Positions 9,601 through 16,643 of a stretch of 64,000 bases of DNA are shown here, in pieces (the first letter of the stretch is position 1; each line of letters opens with the position of its first letter). The DNA comes from G965232465 sp965232465 (GTDB taxonomy: Bacteria; Pseudomonadota; Alphaproteobacteria; JAQWUY01), in contig OZ246977.1 in the NCBI GenBank assembly GCA_965232465.1, positions 310,001 through 374,000 on the forward strand, written 5' to 3'. The notes below the pieces were generated by a model that was not told where the DNA came from, did not search any database, and was given only the letters and a program-made list of their open reading frames with translations. A program made the position numbers and the translations under genes.

Positions 9601-10358
9601 CACATAATAATAAATCCTGCATTATACCAATCGGCACTTTCGGGAACATCGGTTTGTTCCCCCCAACTTTGCGGCGATGCAGGGGGCAGGTCGCAATACC
9701 AGTCGTAAAAACTCATACACACCCCGCCCAATAAGGATAAATACCGTGACCCCGCCGCATACGACACCATGGACATGGCAGGGATTGGGGAAAAACCAAC
9801 AATACGGTCGGGACCATGTTGTTTAATAGTATGGATATTTGCCGATACAATTATTTCATTCACTTCGTCCCAATCCGCACGGACAAATCCCCCATGTCCA
9901 CGGGCTTTTTGGTATGTACAGCGTAAAATCGGATCGTTTTGAATTGCCGCCCATGCTTCGACTGGATTAGAATGTTGTTGTTTACTTTTTCGCCACATGT
10001 CGATCAATTTTTTACGAATCATGGGATATTTTAAACGATTGGCTGCATATATATACCAGCTGTAACTGGCCCCTCTGGCACAGCCACGGGGTTCATGATT
10101 GGGCAAATCGGGACGGGTGCGGGGATAATCGGTTTGTTGCGTTTCCCAAGTAATTAAGCCATTTTTTACATATATTTTCCAAGAACACGACCCCGTACAA
10201 TTCACCCCATGTGTGGAGCGGACAACCTTATCATGGGCCCAACGATCCCGATACGCCTTTTCCCACCCCCGATTTTCATCAGTGGTAACCCCATGCCCAT
10301 TGGCAAAAGTTTCCCGCTTTTGTTTAAAATAACTTATCCGATCTATAAAATAACTCAT
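6633..10358 (-). CDS. narG: Respiratory nitrate reductase alpha subunit NarG (Mo-bisMGD)
   Basis: Catalytic subunit that reduces nitrate to nitrite on the cytoplasmic side. The 1241-residue product is full length. HGVNCTGSCSW near the N-terminus gives the His/Cys ligands of the FS0 cluster; WYCDLPPASPQSWGEQTDVP contains the Mo-ligand aspartate region. An in-frame ATG 90 bases upstream (10448) would add about 30 residues without similarity. The ATG at 10358 is preferred because the family N-terminus begins there and an AAGGA site lies 10 bases upstream, downstream of the mapped promoter. First gene of narGHJI-ppi, and probably of the moa genes as well. Confidence 0.97.
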   Translation of the reverse strand: MSYFIDRISYFKQKRETFANGHGVTTDENRGWEKAYRDRWAHDKVVRSTHGVNCTGSCSWKIYVKNGLITWETQQTDYPRTRPDLPNHEPRGCARGASYSWYIYAANRLKYPMIRKKLIDMWRKSKQQHSNPVEAWAAIQNDPILRCTYQKARGHGGFVRADWDEVNEIIVSANIHTIKQHGPDRIVGFSPIPAMSMVSYAAGSRYLSLLGGVCMSFYDWYCDLPPASPQSWGEQTDVPESADWYNAGFIIMWGSNVPQTRTPDAHFMTEARYKGTQVVTVTPDYSEASKFGDIWLNPKQGTDAAMGMAMGHVILKEFHINTVSEYFDTYTRKYTDFPFLVKLEGQADGTYAPGRMVRASDFDDNLNEDNNPEWKTVCYDENSGNIVVPTGSIGFRWGEQGKWNTVPKDSQSGDDIRPQKTLLGTHEDIVKVGFPYFGNHQHEHGYFASNPQQQVLKRNIPIRYLHINNAKIAVACVFDLICANYGIHREGLGGDHVAHTYQENIPYTPKWQESITGVSAEQVTQVAREFARNANVTQGKSMIIIGAAMNHWYHMDMNYRACINMLVFCGCIGQSGGGWAHYVGQEKLRPQTGWLPVAFALDWARPPRQQNSTSFFYAHTDQWRYETLNVGEILSPLANKDKWKGSIIDCNIRAERMGWLPSAPQLQENPIELVKQAKAQNQDPIEYVVNRLSHGDLRMSCEDPDHPNNWPRNLFVWRSNLLGSSGKGHEYFLKHFLGTTHGIQGKDLGAEGAEVSEQVTWHDHAPEGKLDLVTTLDFRMSTTCLYSDIVLPTASWYEKNDLNTSDMHPFIHPLSKAIDPVWQSKSDWDIYKGLAKKFSEVCKGNLKAQQEIVLNPIQHDTPGELTQPDVKEWRKGECPLIPGKTAPMMKVIERNYPDTYKRFTSLGPLMENIGNGGKGIAWNTEHEVDFLKKLNGKNKDGRANIITDIDACEAVMSLAPETNGEVAVKAWAALSKITGRNHTHLALPKQEEKIRFHDIQAQPRKIISSPTWSGLESEHVCYNAGYTNVHEYIPWRTLTGRQQLYQDHPWMIDFGESLVSYRPPINTRTVQYTLEKYGDESPTLLLNFITPHQKWGIHSTYSDNLHMLTLSRGGPIVWLSETDAQKIHIKDNDWLEAFNNHGVIVARAVVSQRVNEGMLMMYHAQEKLVYTPGSKISNARGGIHNSVTRATLKPTHMIGAYAQLSYGFNYYGTCGTNRDEFVIVRKMDKVDWMDEAAEMEA

Positions 10359-10399
10359 GAAAATAAGATCCTTATATGTATATCCACCTAAAATATAAT

Positions 10400-10448
10400 A
10401 AATGGTATTATAAGACGCATAAAAAAATGTATCCTTGATTCTCGTCAA
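10400..10448 (-). promoter_or_regulatory. FNR/Anr-type class II promoter of narGHJI
   Basis: On the plus strand 10435-10448 reads TTGAT-TCTC-GTCAA, one mismatch from the FNR consensus TTGAT-N4-ATCAA. On the minus strand a perfect TATAAT lies at 10412-10407. The centre of the box is about 32 bases from the centre of that hexamer, which places it near -41.5, the class II activation position. The predicted transcript starts near 10400, giving a leader of about 40 bases before narG. No good -35 hexamer is present, as expected for an activator-dependent promoter. Confidence 0.75.
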
Positions 10449-10509
10449 GTGCTAAGGTGTTTATTTTATTGAATAAAATGGTACAAAAAAAGTCTTTAAT
10501 AAAACAAAT

Positions 10510-12123
10510 TTAAGGATTTTTGAAGGGGGCTTTTGGGCGTAAATACACATACCAATTTAATACCACACATACAAGGTAAAATATGGCAATGCCATATAAT
10601 GCCAATTCTGGTGTGGTTGCCTTGATTTGTTCCCCCAATATTTTTGGGATAATAAATGCACCATATGCGGCAACCGCCGAAGTCCAGCCCAGCACAGGTC
10701 CCGCTTGTTCCTTGTCAAACACTTTGGCAATGGTGCGAAAGGTGGATCCATTGCCAATCCCGCTTGCCATAAATAATGCTAAGAATATAACAAAGAAGGG
10801 CATAAAGTATTGTTCGGGCGTTGCCGAAGCGTAGGCTAATTTCATGTAATGTGCCACGCCTACGGCACCGATAACCATGACAACTGCACAAATTTGGGTT
10901 ACAAACGCCCCCCCTAAGCGATCCGATACCCACCCGCCTATGGGGCGGATTAACGCCCCGATAAACGGCCCCATCCAGGCATACATTAAAGCACTGGGGG
11001 CATTGGGATTTATCAGGGTATGGGTCATAATACCACTGGCATCCGCCACATGTTGATAGCCGAATATAACTTTAATTGCCAATGGAAACGCCGCAGAAAA
11101 GCCAATAAAAGATCCAAAAGTCATGGTGTAAATTACCGTCATAACCCAAGTATGGGAATTGTTAAATATTTGATATTGGCGTTTCAGGTTTTCTTGTATA
11201 CTTTTAACGGGGATAGCTTTTAAAGCAAATACGGTAATGGCAATAATAATCGGTAATACTATCCATTTGCTGATACCAAAACCGCTACCATTTGCGGATT
11301 CGGGCAACATAAGCCACAATCCCCCCGATGCAATTACCAAGCCAATCAACAACATAATTGAAATTTTAAATATGGCGGGTAATATGCCATGTACATCAGG
11401 GGATACATGGTCCGCTTTGATGTTGTTCATCCCCACAAGGGCAATAATGCTTAGGGGTATCAATATGGCAACCCATACGAATCCCGCATTGTGGATAAAG
11501 GTTTCCGTACCCGCCGGGATTTTGCCGATTAAAGTACCAGAAGTGTTTTGTAACACCATAGAATCGCCCCCAAAAATACCAAAAGTCATTACCAATGGTA
11601 CCAATATTTGCATGGTCGTTACGCCAAAATTACCCAACCCCGCATTTAAGCCAAGCGATAAGCCTTGTATTTTTTTTGGGAAAAAGAAACTGATATTTGA
11701 CATCGACGATGCAAAATTACCACCGCCAAAGCCCGATAGCAATGCCAACATTTGAAACACCCATAATGGCGTATGGATATTTTGCAATGCTACCCCTGTT
11801 CCCCATGCGGGGATAATTAACAGAGCAGTGGTGAAAAATATAGTATTTCGCCCCCCCGCCAAACGGATAAAGAATGCACTGGGAATGCGTAAGGTGGCAC
11901 CAGAAATACCCGCTATTGCCATTAAGGTAAACAGGTCGGATGGGCTAAACGCAAAACCGATATTTAACATTTGTACGGTAATAATGCTCCAATACAGCCA
12001 TACGGCAAATCCGCATAATAAACAGGGGATGGAAATTATCAAATTCCGCCATGCTATATGCGAATCACCCGATTTCCATGCACTGGTGTTTTCTGGTTCC
12101 CATTTTATTAAGTCTATGGACAT
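10510..12123 (-). CDS. narK2: NarK2-type nitrate/nitrite transporter (MFS)
   Basis: Major facilitator of the nitrate/nitrite porter family, 537 residues, with 12 or more membrane segments. Family segments include RIPSAFFIRLAGGRN in the first half, LSGFGGGNFASSMSNISFF and GGWVSDRLGGAF in the second. The N-terminal extension (MSIDLIKWEPENTSAWKSG) resembles NarK2-type nitrite/nitrate antiporters. It follows narK1 by 23 bases with an AAAGGAG ribosome site, so the two form one operon. In paired NarK1-NarK2 systems one works as nitrate/proton symporter and the other as nitrate/nitrite antiporter; the assignment here is by similarity of the N-terminus only. Confidence 0.88.
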   Translation of the reverse strand: MSIDLIKWEPENTSAWKSGDSHIAWRNLIISIPCLLCGFAVWLYWSIITVQMLNIGFAFSPSDLFTLMAIAGISGATLRIPSAFFIRLAGGRNTIFFTTALLIIPAWGTGVALQNIHTPLWVFQMLALLSGFGGGNFASSMSNISFFFPKKIQGLSLGLNAGLGNFGVTTMQILVPLVMTFGIFGGDSMVLQNTSGTLIGKIPAGTETFIHNAGFVWVAILIPLSIIALVGMNNIKADHVSPDVHGILPAIFKISIMLLIGLVIASGGLWLMLPESANGSGFGISKWIVLPIIIAITVFALKAIPVKSIQENLKRQYQIFNNSHTWVMTVIYTMTFGSFIGFSAAFPLAIKVIFGYQHVADASGIMTHTLINPNAPSALMYAWMGPFIGALIRPIGGWVSDRLGGAFVTQICAVVMVIGAVGVAHYMKLAYASATPEQYFMPFFVIFLALFMASGIGNGSTFRTIAKVFDKEQAGPVLGWTSAVAAYGAFIIPKILGEQIKATTPELALYGIAIFYLVCVVLNWYVYLRPKAPFKNP

Positions 12124-12146
12124 AATAAAAACTCCTTTTTTTGATT

Positions 12147-13421
12147 TTAGGTGTTGTTTAATTCCGGTAAGAATTTGGACTTATTCAAAGATCTTTCTTG
12201 TAATACGATCGATACATGCATCCATATTAAGGCAATAAAAGTAATCAAGAATAACAGCATAAAGCAACTTGTCCACACGCCTATAACATCGTTCATAATT
12301 CCAAATAAAATGGGAAGGAAAAATCCGCCCAAGCCACCGATTAAGCCCACAATACCCCCTACGGCCCCCACATTATTGGGGTAATATACGGGGATATGTT
12401 TGTATACAGCAGCCTTGCCAAGTGACATAAAGAACCCGAGTATAATGGTCAAAAATACAAACACAGGCAAGCCGATACCAAAGGTAAAAGTTATATCGCC
12501 CTTAATCCCTTGAATAATATAGTTGGTGTGTGGGTACGACATAATGAATGTGGCACAGGCACAGGCAATAAAGGTTGCATACATAACCGCCCTTGCCCCC
12601 CATTTATCCGACCAATACCCCCCGAGGGCACGGAAAATAGACCCCGGTAACGCATATGCGGCGGCTAACAATCCAGCGGTTTTAATGTCCAAGCCGTATA
12701 CGCCCACATAATATCGTGGCAACCACAATGCCAATGCCACAAACGCCCCGAATACAAAGAAATAATACAAAGAAAACCGCCATACTTGTAAATTTTTTAA
12801 CGGTGCCATTTGTTCGATAATACCCACAGGTTTTTCATTCTTGGCTTTACGGTCGGCTAATTTGGGATCGTCTTTGGCGAATATGTAAAATAAAACCGCC
12901 ACCACAAACATAATGACCGCATACACTTTTGCCGTATCCTGCCATCCCAGTGCAAGCAACAGGTATGGTGCCCCAAAGTTGGTAACCGCCGCCCCCACAT
13001 TGCCCACACCGAAAATGCCCAGTGCGGTGCCTTGTTTTTCTTTTTCATACCATTGGGATACATAGGTAATGCCGACGGCAAATCCGCCGCCCGCAAGCCC
13101 TACGCCCAGTGCCGCAACAAGAAACATCTGATATGTGGTAACAGAGGACAATAAATAGGTGGCAATCGCCGATGCGGTCATGGTTAGTGCCATGACAATC
13201 CGCCCCCCATATTGGTCGGCCCAAATGCCCAGCAACAATCGGCTTAATGCCCCCGTTAATACAGGTGTTGCCACCAACATACCAAATTGGGTGTCATTTA
13301 ATCCCAATTCTTGTTTGATTTTTACGCCCAGTATGGAAAAAATTGTCCAAATGGCAAAACATACAGTAAACGCAAAAGTACTCAGGAACAATGCCCTGTT
13401 TTGATCTGATTGTGTAACCAT
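12147..13421 (-). CDS. narK1: NarK1-type nitrate transporter (MFS)
   Basis: Nitrate/nitrite porter family transporter of about 424 residues and 12 membrane segments. Family motifs seen are RLLLGIWADQYGGR (loop 2-3), GLAGGGFAVGITYVSQWY (nitrate signature, segment 5) and GGLGGFFLPILFG (segment 11). Two ATGs are close together; the second, at 13421, stands 8 bases from an AGGGGG ribosome site while the first has almost no spacing, so 13421 is chosen. It is transcribed from the FNR-box promoter shared with the divergent regulator gene, and narK2 follows. Confidence 0.9.
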   Translation of the reverse strand: MVTQSDQNRALFLSTFAFTVCFAIWTIFSILGVKIKQELGLNDTQFGMLVATPVLTGALSRLLLGIWADQYGGRIVMALTMTASAIATYLLSSVTTYQMFLVAALGVGLAGGGFAVGITYVSQWYEKEKQGTALGIFGVGNVGAAVTNFGAPYLLLALGWQDTAKVYAVIMFVVAVLFYIFAKDDPKLADRKAKNEKPVGIIEQMAPLKNLQVWRFSLYYFFVFGAFVALALWLPRYYVGVYGLDIKTAGLLAAAYALPGSIFRALGGYWSDKWGARAVMYATFIACACATFIMSYPHTNYIIQGIKGDITFTFGIGLPVFVFLTIILGFFMSLGKAAVYKHIPVYYPNNVGAVGGIVGLIGGLGGFFLPILFGIMNDVIGVWTSCFMLLFLITFIALIWMHVSIVLQERSLNKSKFLPELNNT

Positions 13422-13500
13422 ACCCATATCCCCCTTTATGATAAAGTACGATGATAGCTACTTAAATATACAAGATATTCAATAGCTATAAAAAATTAAC

Positions 13501-13536
13501 TTGATATTTAATGAAACCTATTGTATAATTATCATA
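13501..13536 (+). promoter_or_regulatory. Sigma-70 promoter of the Crp/FNR regulator gene
   Basis: TTGATA (13501-13506), a 17-base spacer and TATAAT (13524-13529) form a near-consensus promoter reading toward the regulator gene. The predicted start near 13536 puts the FNR box (13549-13562) at about +14 to +27, where a bound regulator would block its own transcription. A second TATAAA at 13584-13589 would place the transcript start only about 4 bases before the ATG, which is less plausible. Confidence 0.6.
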
Positions 13537-13562
13537 ATCTGGTTGTACTTGACCATCGTCAA
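13514..13562 (-). promoter_or_regulatory. FNR-type class II promoter of narK1-narK2
   Basis: A perfect palindromic box TTGAC-CATC-GTCAA lies at 13549-13562. Minus-strand TATACA at 13527-13522 is centred 31 bases from the box centre, so the box is near -41.5 for a transcript starting near 13514. The spacing matches that at narG. The box half-site (TTGAC/GTCAA) fits the E-x-x-S-R recognition helix of the adjacent regulator. Confidence 0.7.
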
Positions 13563-13600
13563 GTGAAAATACGATACATTATGTATAAAAGAGAGTAACA

Positions 13601-14380
13601 ATGCAAAAAAGTAAAAAAGCAATTAAAGATCTGTGTCATTATAATAAAAGCCGGGGGGCTGTGCTTTTAAAAGACTTAGCCGCCAATGATTTTGAAGATA
13701 TATGGCAACATATGGAAATTCAGGATTATACATCGGGACAGTTCATTATCCAACAGGGGGATATAGCACAAGGCTTTTTTGTGGTGATGACCGGAACTGT
13801 AAAAATTACCCGTGTCAATGAAGATGGTAAACAAGTCACCATTGACTTATTAAATTCCGGGGATATGTGTTTGGAAGACACCTTGTTTTTGGAAACCCCC
13901 ATTACCACGAATGTATCGGCGGTAAAAAATAGTACTGTATTGTTTGTGCCAAAATCGTTTGTATTATCACAATTGGCACAAAATGAAGTTCTTGCCCTAA
14001 AATTTTTAAAGACTATGGCAAAAAATTATCGCAATACCCTTCAGCATATCGATGTGCTAAGTATTAAATCACCCTTGCAACGGGTGGGATATTATTTGTT
14101 GTTACAATATTTAAAGACAGGGAATCAAAAATCTTTTCGCTTACCTTTTCAAAAACAAGATGTGGCAAATTACTTGGGCATTACCCCTGAAACTTTTTCC
14201 CGGGTGATCAGGCAAATGGGAACAATCGGTATCTGCGTTGAAAATAATACAGTACACATAAAAAAAGAAGATGTTTTGTGCAATTTTTGTGACTTAGATT
14301 CGGCGATTAATTTCTGTCCTAAGCAAAATACCTGTGATAAATTTTGCTTAGACTGCCCCCCAGTATCCCTAAATGTATAA
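13601..14380 (+). CDS. Crp/FNR-family regulator with Cys-rich C-terminus
   Basis: A 259-residue transcription factor with an N-terminal cyclic-nucleotide-fold sensor domain (QQGDIAQGFFVVMTGTVKI), a dimer helix and a C-terminal HTH. The recognition helix reads E197-T-F-S200-R201, the E-x-x-S-R pattern used by FNR to read TTGAT half-sites. The usual N-terminal Cys cluster of FNR is missing (only Cys12). Instead, after the HTH there is a tail with Cys at 227, 230, 239, 245, 249 and 252, which might bind a metal or Fe-S cluster. Placed divergently from narK1, it is the probable nitrate-respiration regulator of the region, in the role of Dnr/Anr. Which signal it senses is unknown. Confidence 0.88.
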   Translation: MQKSKKAIKDLCHYNKSRGAVLLKDLAANDFEDIWQHMEIQDYTSGQFIIQQGDIAQGFFVVMTGTVKITRVNEDGKQVTIDLLNSGDMCLEDTLFLETPITTNVSAVKNSTVLFVPKSFVLSQLAQNEVLALKFLKTMAKNYRNTLQHIDVLSIKSPLQRVGYYLLLQYLKTGNQKSFRLPFQKQDVANYLGITPETFSRVIRQMGTIGICVENNTVHIKKEDVLCNFCDLDSAINFCPKQNTCDKFCLDCPPVSLNV

Positions 14381-14401
14381 ATGTACAGAAAAATCAATAC
14401 A

Positions 14402-14432
14402 TAGCCCATGCGTTATAAAATGATACTATAAT
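14402..14432 (+). repeat. Degenerate terminus of the MITE-like repeat
   Basis: TAGCCCATGCG followed by TATAAAATGAT and ACTATAAT resembles the left end of the repeat at 59151-59323 (TAGCCAATTTG, TGTAAAATGAT, ACTATAAT). No convincing internal part or second end was found, so this is at best a decayed copy in the intergenic space between the convergent regulator and GH5 genes. Confidence 0.4.
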
Positions 14433-14452
14433 CGTGTATTTTAAAAATGTTG

Positions 14453-14490
14453 GGGCTGACCTAGATAGCTAACCTAAATATTTCTAGCCC
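14453..14490 (-). terminator. Possible weak terminator of the GH5 gene
   Basis: Read on the minus strand, GGGCT and AGCCC can pair around a loop of 28 bases, followed within a few bases by a short T run. The stem is only 5 bp and the loop long, so the call is tentative. It lies between convergent genes, where a terminator is expected. Confidence 0.3.
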
Positions 14491-14534
14491 ATTGTATAAT
14501 CAATTAAATACATTTTGATGGTAATATGTACACC

Positions 14535-15740
14535 CTACATTTTTGGGGCATGTAATCCATTTTGAATGGCCTGCCATTGGGGGTTATTTTCTCGCCCCTC
14601 ATAAGGAAGGGGTGGGTTTTTTCCCGCCTCTTTGTCTTGCCAATATTGCCAGCCTAATCCCTTATTTCCCAGCTCATGATTGTATCCATCCCAATCTTCA
14701 CGGAAGGAATAAAACGCCCAGTGGTATTTTTTGGTATTAAAAATATCTATTGCATCGGTAAGATAATATTCACATCCCTTATTTCTCCGCATACAGGAAA
14801 TTTCACCGGCTACGATGCGATTGCTGGGAATATTGTATTTTTCCACCCATGTAAAAAAAGGTTTAAAATAGGTTTTCATAGTATCCTTATTCCACAGAAT
14901 TTTTTGTCCACCATTATCATCGCCAAAGGGTATCATCCCCGGGTATGACAGATTCCATTTGTTGCGAAAATTCGCCCCAGCGGTAAATTTATATGGCTCA
15001 CCCATATGGAATTGGTACAGGATTTTATCATCTTTTAAAGGTGTCCAGTGGATATATGTATTGGGTTGGCTGTACCATCCACTTTCCACCATAATAGGCG
15101 TTTCCGTATCCACTTCACGAATGGCTTTTATTACCACTTCATGGAACAATTGTACATCCCGTGCCGTGCCTTTGTAGGTATCCGACCACTGTATAAATCG
15201 ACTGGCATCGCCTAAGGTGGATTGTTCCATAACCCCTGTTTTCGCCTCCGGATAGGGTTCGTTAAAAATGTTATAGGCAACAACCGTGGGATTGTCTTTA
15301 AATTCCCGTGCTAGGTCTTGCCAAAATTGGGCGGTCATGTGCCAATACTTTTTGTCTGTCCACAACCGCATATCGTTTTTATACCCATTTAACTGACGAA
15401 ACAACGCCCCCGGCAACGATATAGGCACCAAAACCATTTTTATATTGTATTTTTCTGCATAGGCAACGGATTGTTTGATTTCGTCCAAGTCTGACTGTAT
15501 TAACCCTGTATAATTGGAAGGGTTTCCCATCAATTGTCCCCATTTTTTACCCCAACCATACCGCACCCATTCAATACCTGCTTCGGATGCAGATTTAAAC
15601 CACTGTTCCGTGGTAGTTTTCAGATTAAAATTATTAGCCCCCCGCCGTTGCACATCCCAATAGTCTATTTTGGCGGAGTGAATTGTCATGGGAAACAATA
15701 AAAATATGGTTAGAGCTGTCCACAGATTTATTTTCTTCAT
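14535..15740 (-). CDS. Secreted glycoside hydrolase family 5-like glycanase
   Basis: A 401-residue protein with an N-terminal signal peptide (LWTALTIFLLFPMTIHSA) and a TIM-barrel cellulase-like domain. The acid/base Glu161 is in AYNIFNEPYPE and the likely nucleophile Glu313 in RIVAGEISCMRR, the two glutamates expected in clan GH-A family 5. FHMGEPYKFTAG near residue 245 fits the substrate-binding barrel strands. It is a single gene without neighbouring sugar genes, so it may cleave an external or cell-envelope beta-glycan; the substrate is not predictable. It is preceded by a leader shared with the DUF1800 gene. Confidence 0.82.
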   Translation of the reverse strand: MKKINLWTALTIFLLFPMTIHSAKIDYWDVQRRGANNFNLKTTTEQWFKSASEAGIEWVRYGWGKKWGQLMGNPSNYTGLIQSDLDEIKQSVAYAEKYNIKMVLVPISLPGALFRQLNGYKNDMRLWTDKKYWHMTAQFWQDLAREFKDNPTVVAYNIFNEPYPEAKTGVMEQSTLGDASRFIQWSDTYKGTARDVQLFHEVVIKAIREVDTETPIMVESGWYSQPNTYIHWTPLKDDKILYQFHMGEPYKFTAGANFRNKWNLSYPGMIPFGDDNGGQKILWNKDTMKTYFKPFFTWVEKYNIPSNRIVAGEISCMRRNKGCEYYLTDAIDIFNTKKYHWAFYSFREDWDGYNHELGNKGLGWQYWQDKEAGKNPPLPYEGRENNPQWQAIQNGLHAPKM

Positions 15741-15770
15741 GTTACTGCTTTCTATGATTGACTGTTTAAA

Positions 15771-15833
15771 AAATACTGCCCAATGTATAGGGGCAAGTTC
15801 GGTACTTATAGCATAATAACTTAAAATAGTTCA
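15771..15833 (-). promoter_or_regulatory. Promoter/leader block upstream of GH5, shared with DUF1800 gene
   Basis: On the minus strand TTGAAC (15833-15828), an 18-base spacer and the extended -10 TGC-TATAAG (ending 15805) form a promoter. Downstream, TGCCCC and GGGCA can pair just before a TATTTTTT run, which looks like an intrinsic terminator in the leader, about 30 bases before the GH5 ATG. The same arrangement recurs at 19430-19486. The block may be a regulated (attenuated) promoter or a small mobile repeat that carries a promoter. Confidence 0.5.
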
Positions 15834-15836
15834 ATC

Positions 15837-16568
15837 TTATTTTTTTCGTTTTGCTCTGTTTTTGTAAAATCTTATATGTTTTGGATGTTCTTTAAATTGA
15901 GATTTTTTTAAATGATTTTTATTTAACTTTATCAAACCATCTGTCTCATTTTTTAATTTTTGTGCTATTTTATTATTGTTTGTAGTTGGTACAATCGATA
16001 TTTGCACATTCGGATATTGTTGCTTTAACAATTGAATAACCCCGACAAAATCTGTATCATTAGACATCAACCAAATACAATCATATTTTCCTGTATAAGT
16101 ATGTATGTCATGCATCAAATAGGCACCGATATTAACATCTGTTTGTTTTTCTTTGTACTTGATTCTTTCGAGTTGTTTTATATGATTTTCATAATTGTAT
16201 TTTTTAGATCCATTTCTTATTTCTTCCAATGATAATTTTTCTAATAATTTTATAAGTTTGTTAATATGTTCCCCTTTAAACCTTTTCCTTTCGGCAAAAT
16301 GTCCCTTGTGGATTTCTATTAATTCTGATTTTTCCAATAAATTTATATAATCTGATTGTCGTTTTTTAGAACCTATTCCATTTTCTATGACAGGGGAAGT
16401 GAAATACCTAATTTTGAAAATTTCATACTTTTTTAAATCCTCACATTTTTTTTCAAATAAATCTTGTAAATTTAACCATTCATAACCCGTTTCTTCTAAC
16501 TTACCATAATATAAGTTAAAACCATCTATATATACAATAATCTTTTTCTTTTGTTCCTTATCTTCCAT
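15837..16568 (-). CDS. NYN-domain (PIN-like) putative ribonuclease
   Basis: A 243-residue protein of the NYN/DUF88 (LabA-like) family, PIN-fold nucleases that usually act on RNA. Acidic motifs are IIVYIDGFNLYYG at the N-terminus, KQTDVNIGAYLMHD in the middle and LMSNDTDFVGVI, which together form the usual Asp-rich metal site. It is rich in Lys, Ile and Asn and clearly more AT-rich than neighbours, suggesting acquisition. The frame is open 16 codons farther upstream, but ATG 16568 has an AAGGA site 10 bases before it. There is no partner gene; the biological role is unknown and could be defence or RNA decay. Confidence 0.75.
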   Translation of the reverse strand: MEDKEQKKKIIVYIDGFNLYYGKLEETGYEWLNLQDLFEKKCEDLKKYEIFKIRYFTSPVIENGIGSKKRQSDYINLLEKSELIEIHKGHFAERKRFKGEHINKLIKLLEKLSLEEIRNGSKKYNYENHIKQLERIKYKEKQTDVNIGAYLMHDIHTYTGKYDCIWLMSNDTDFVGVIQLLKQQYPNVQISIVPTTNNNKIAQKLKNETDGLIKLNKNHLKKSQFKEHPKHIRFYKNRAKRKK

Positions 16569-16643
16569 GACTGAGCGATCCTTTTCCACAATTTTTATAC
16601 GCATAAAAAATAACACAAAACATTTTTTATGTCAAAAATAAGA

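Noticed and set aside
10359..10448. Upstream extension of NarG to the ATG at 10448
   Set aside because: The extension overlaps the FNR box and -10 hexamer of the promoter and has no similarity to NarG N-termini.
13584..13597. TATAAA as class II FNR-activated promoter for the regulator itself
   Set aside because: Spacing fits, but the transcript would begin about 4 bases before the ATG and lose its ribosome site; the upstream sigma-70 promoter is more plausible.
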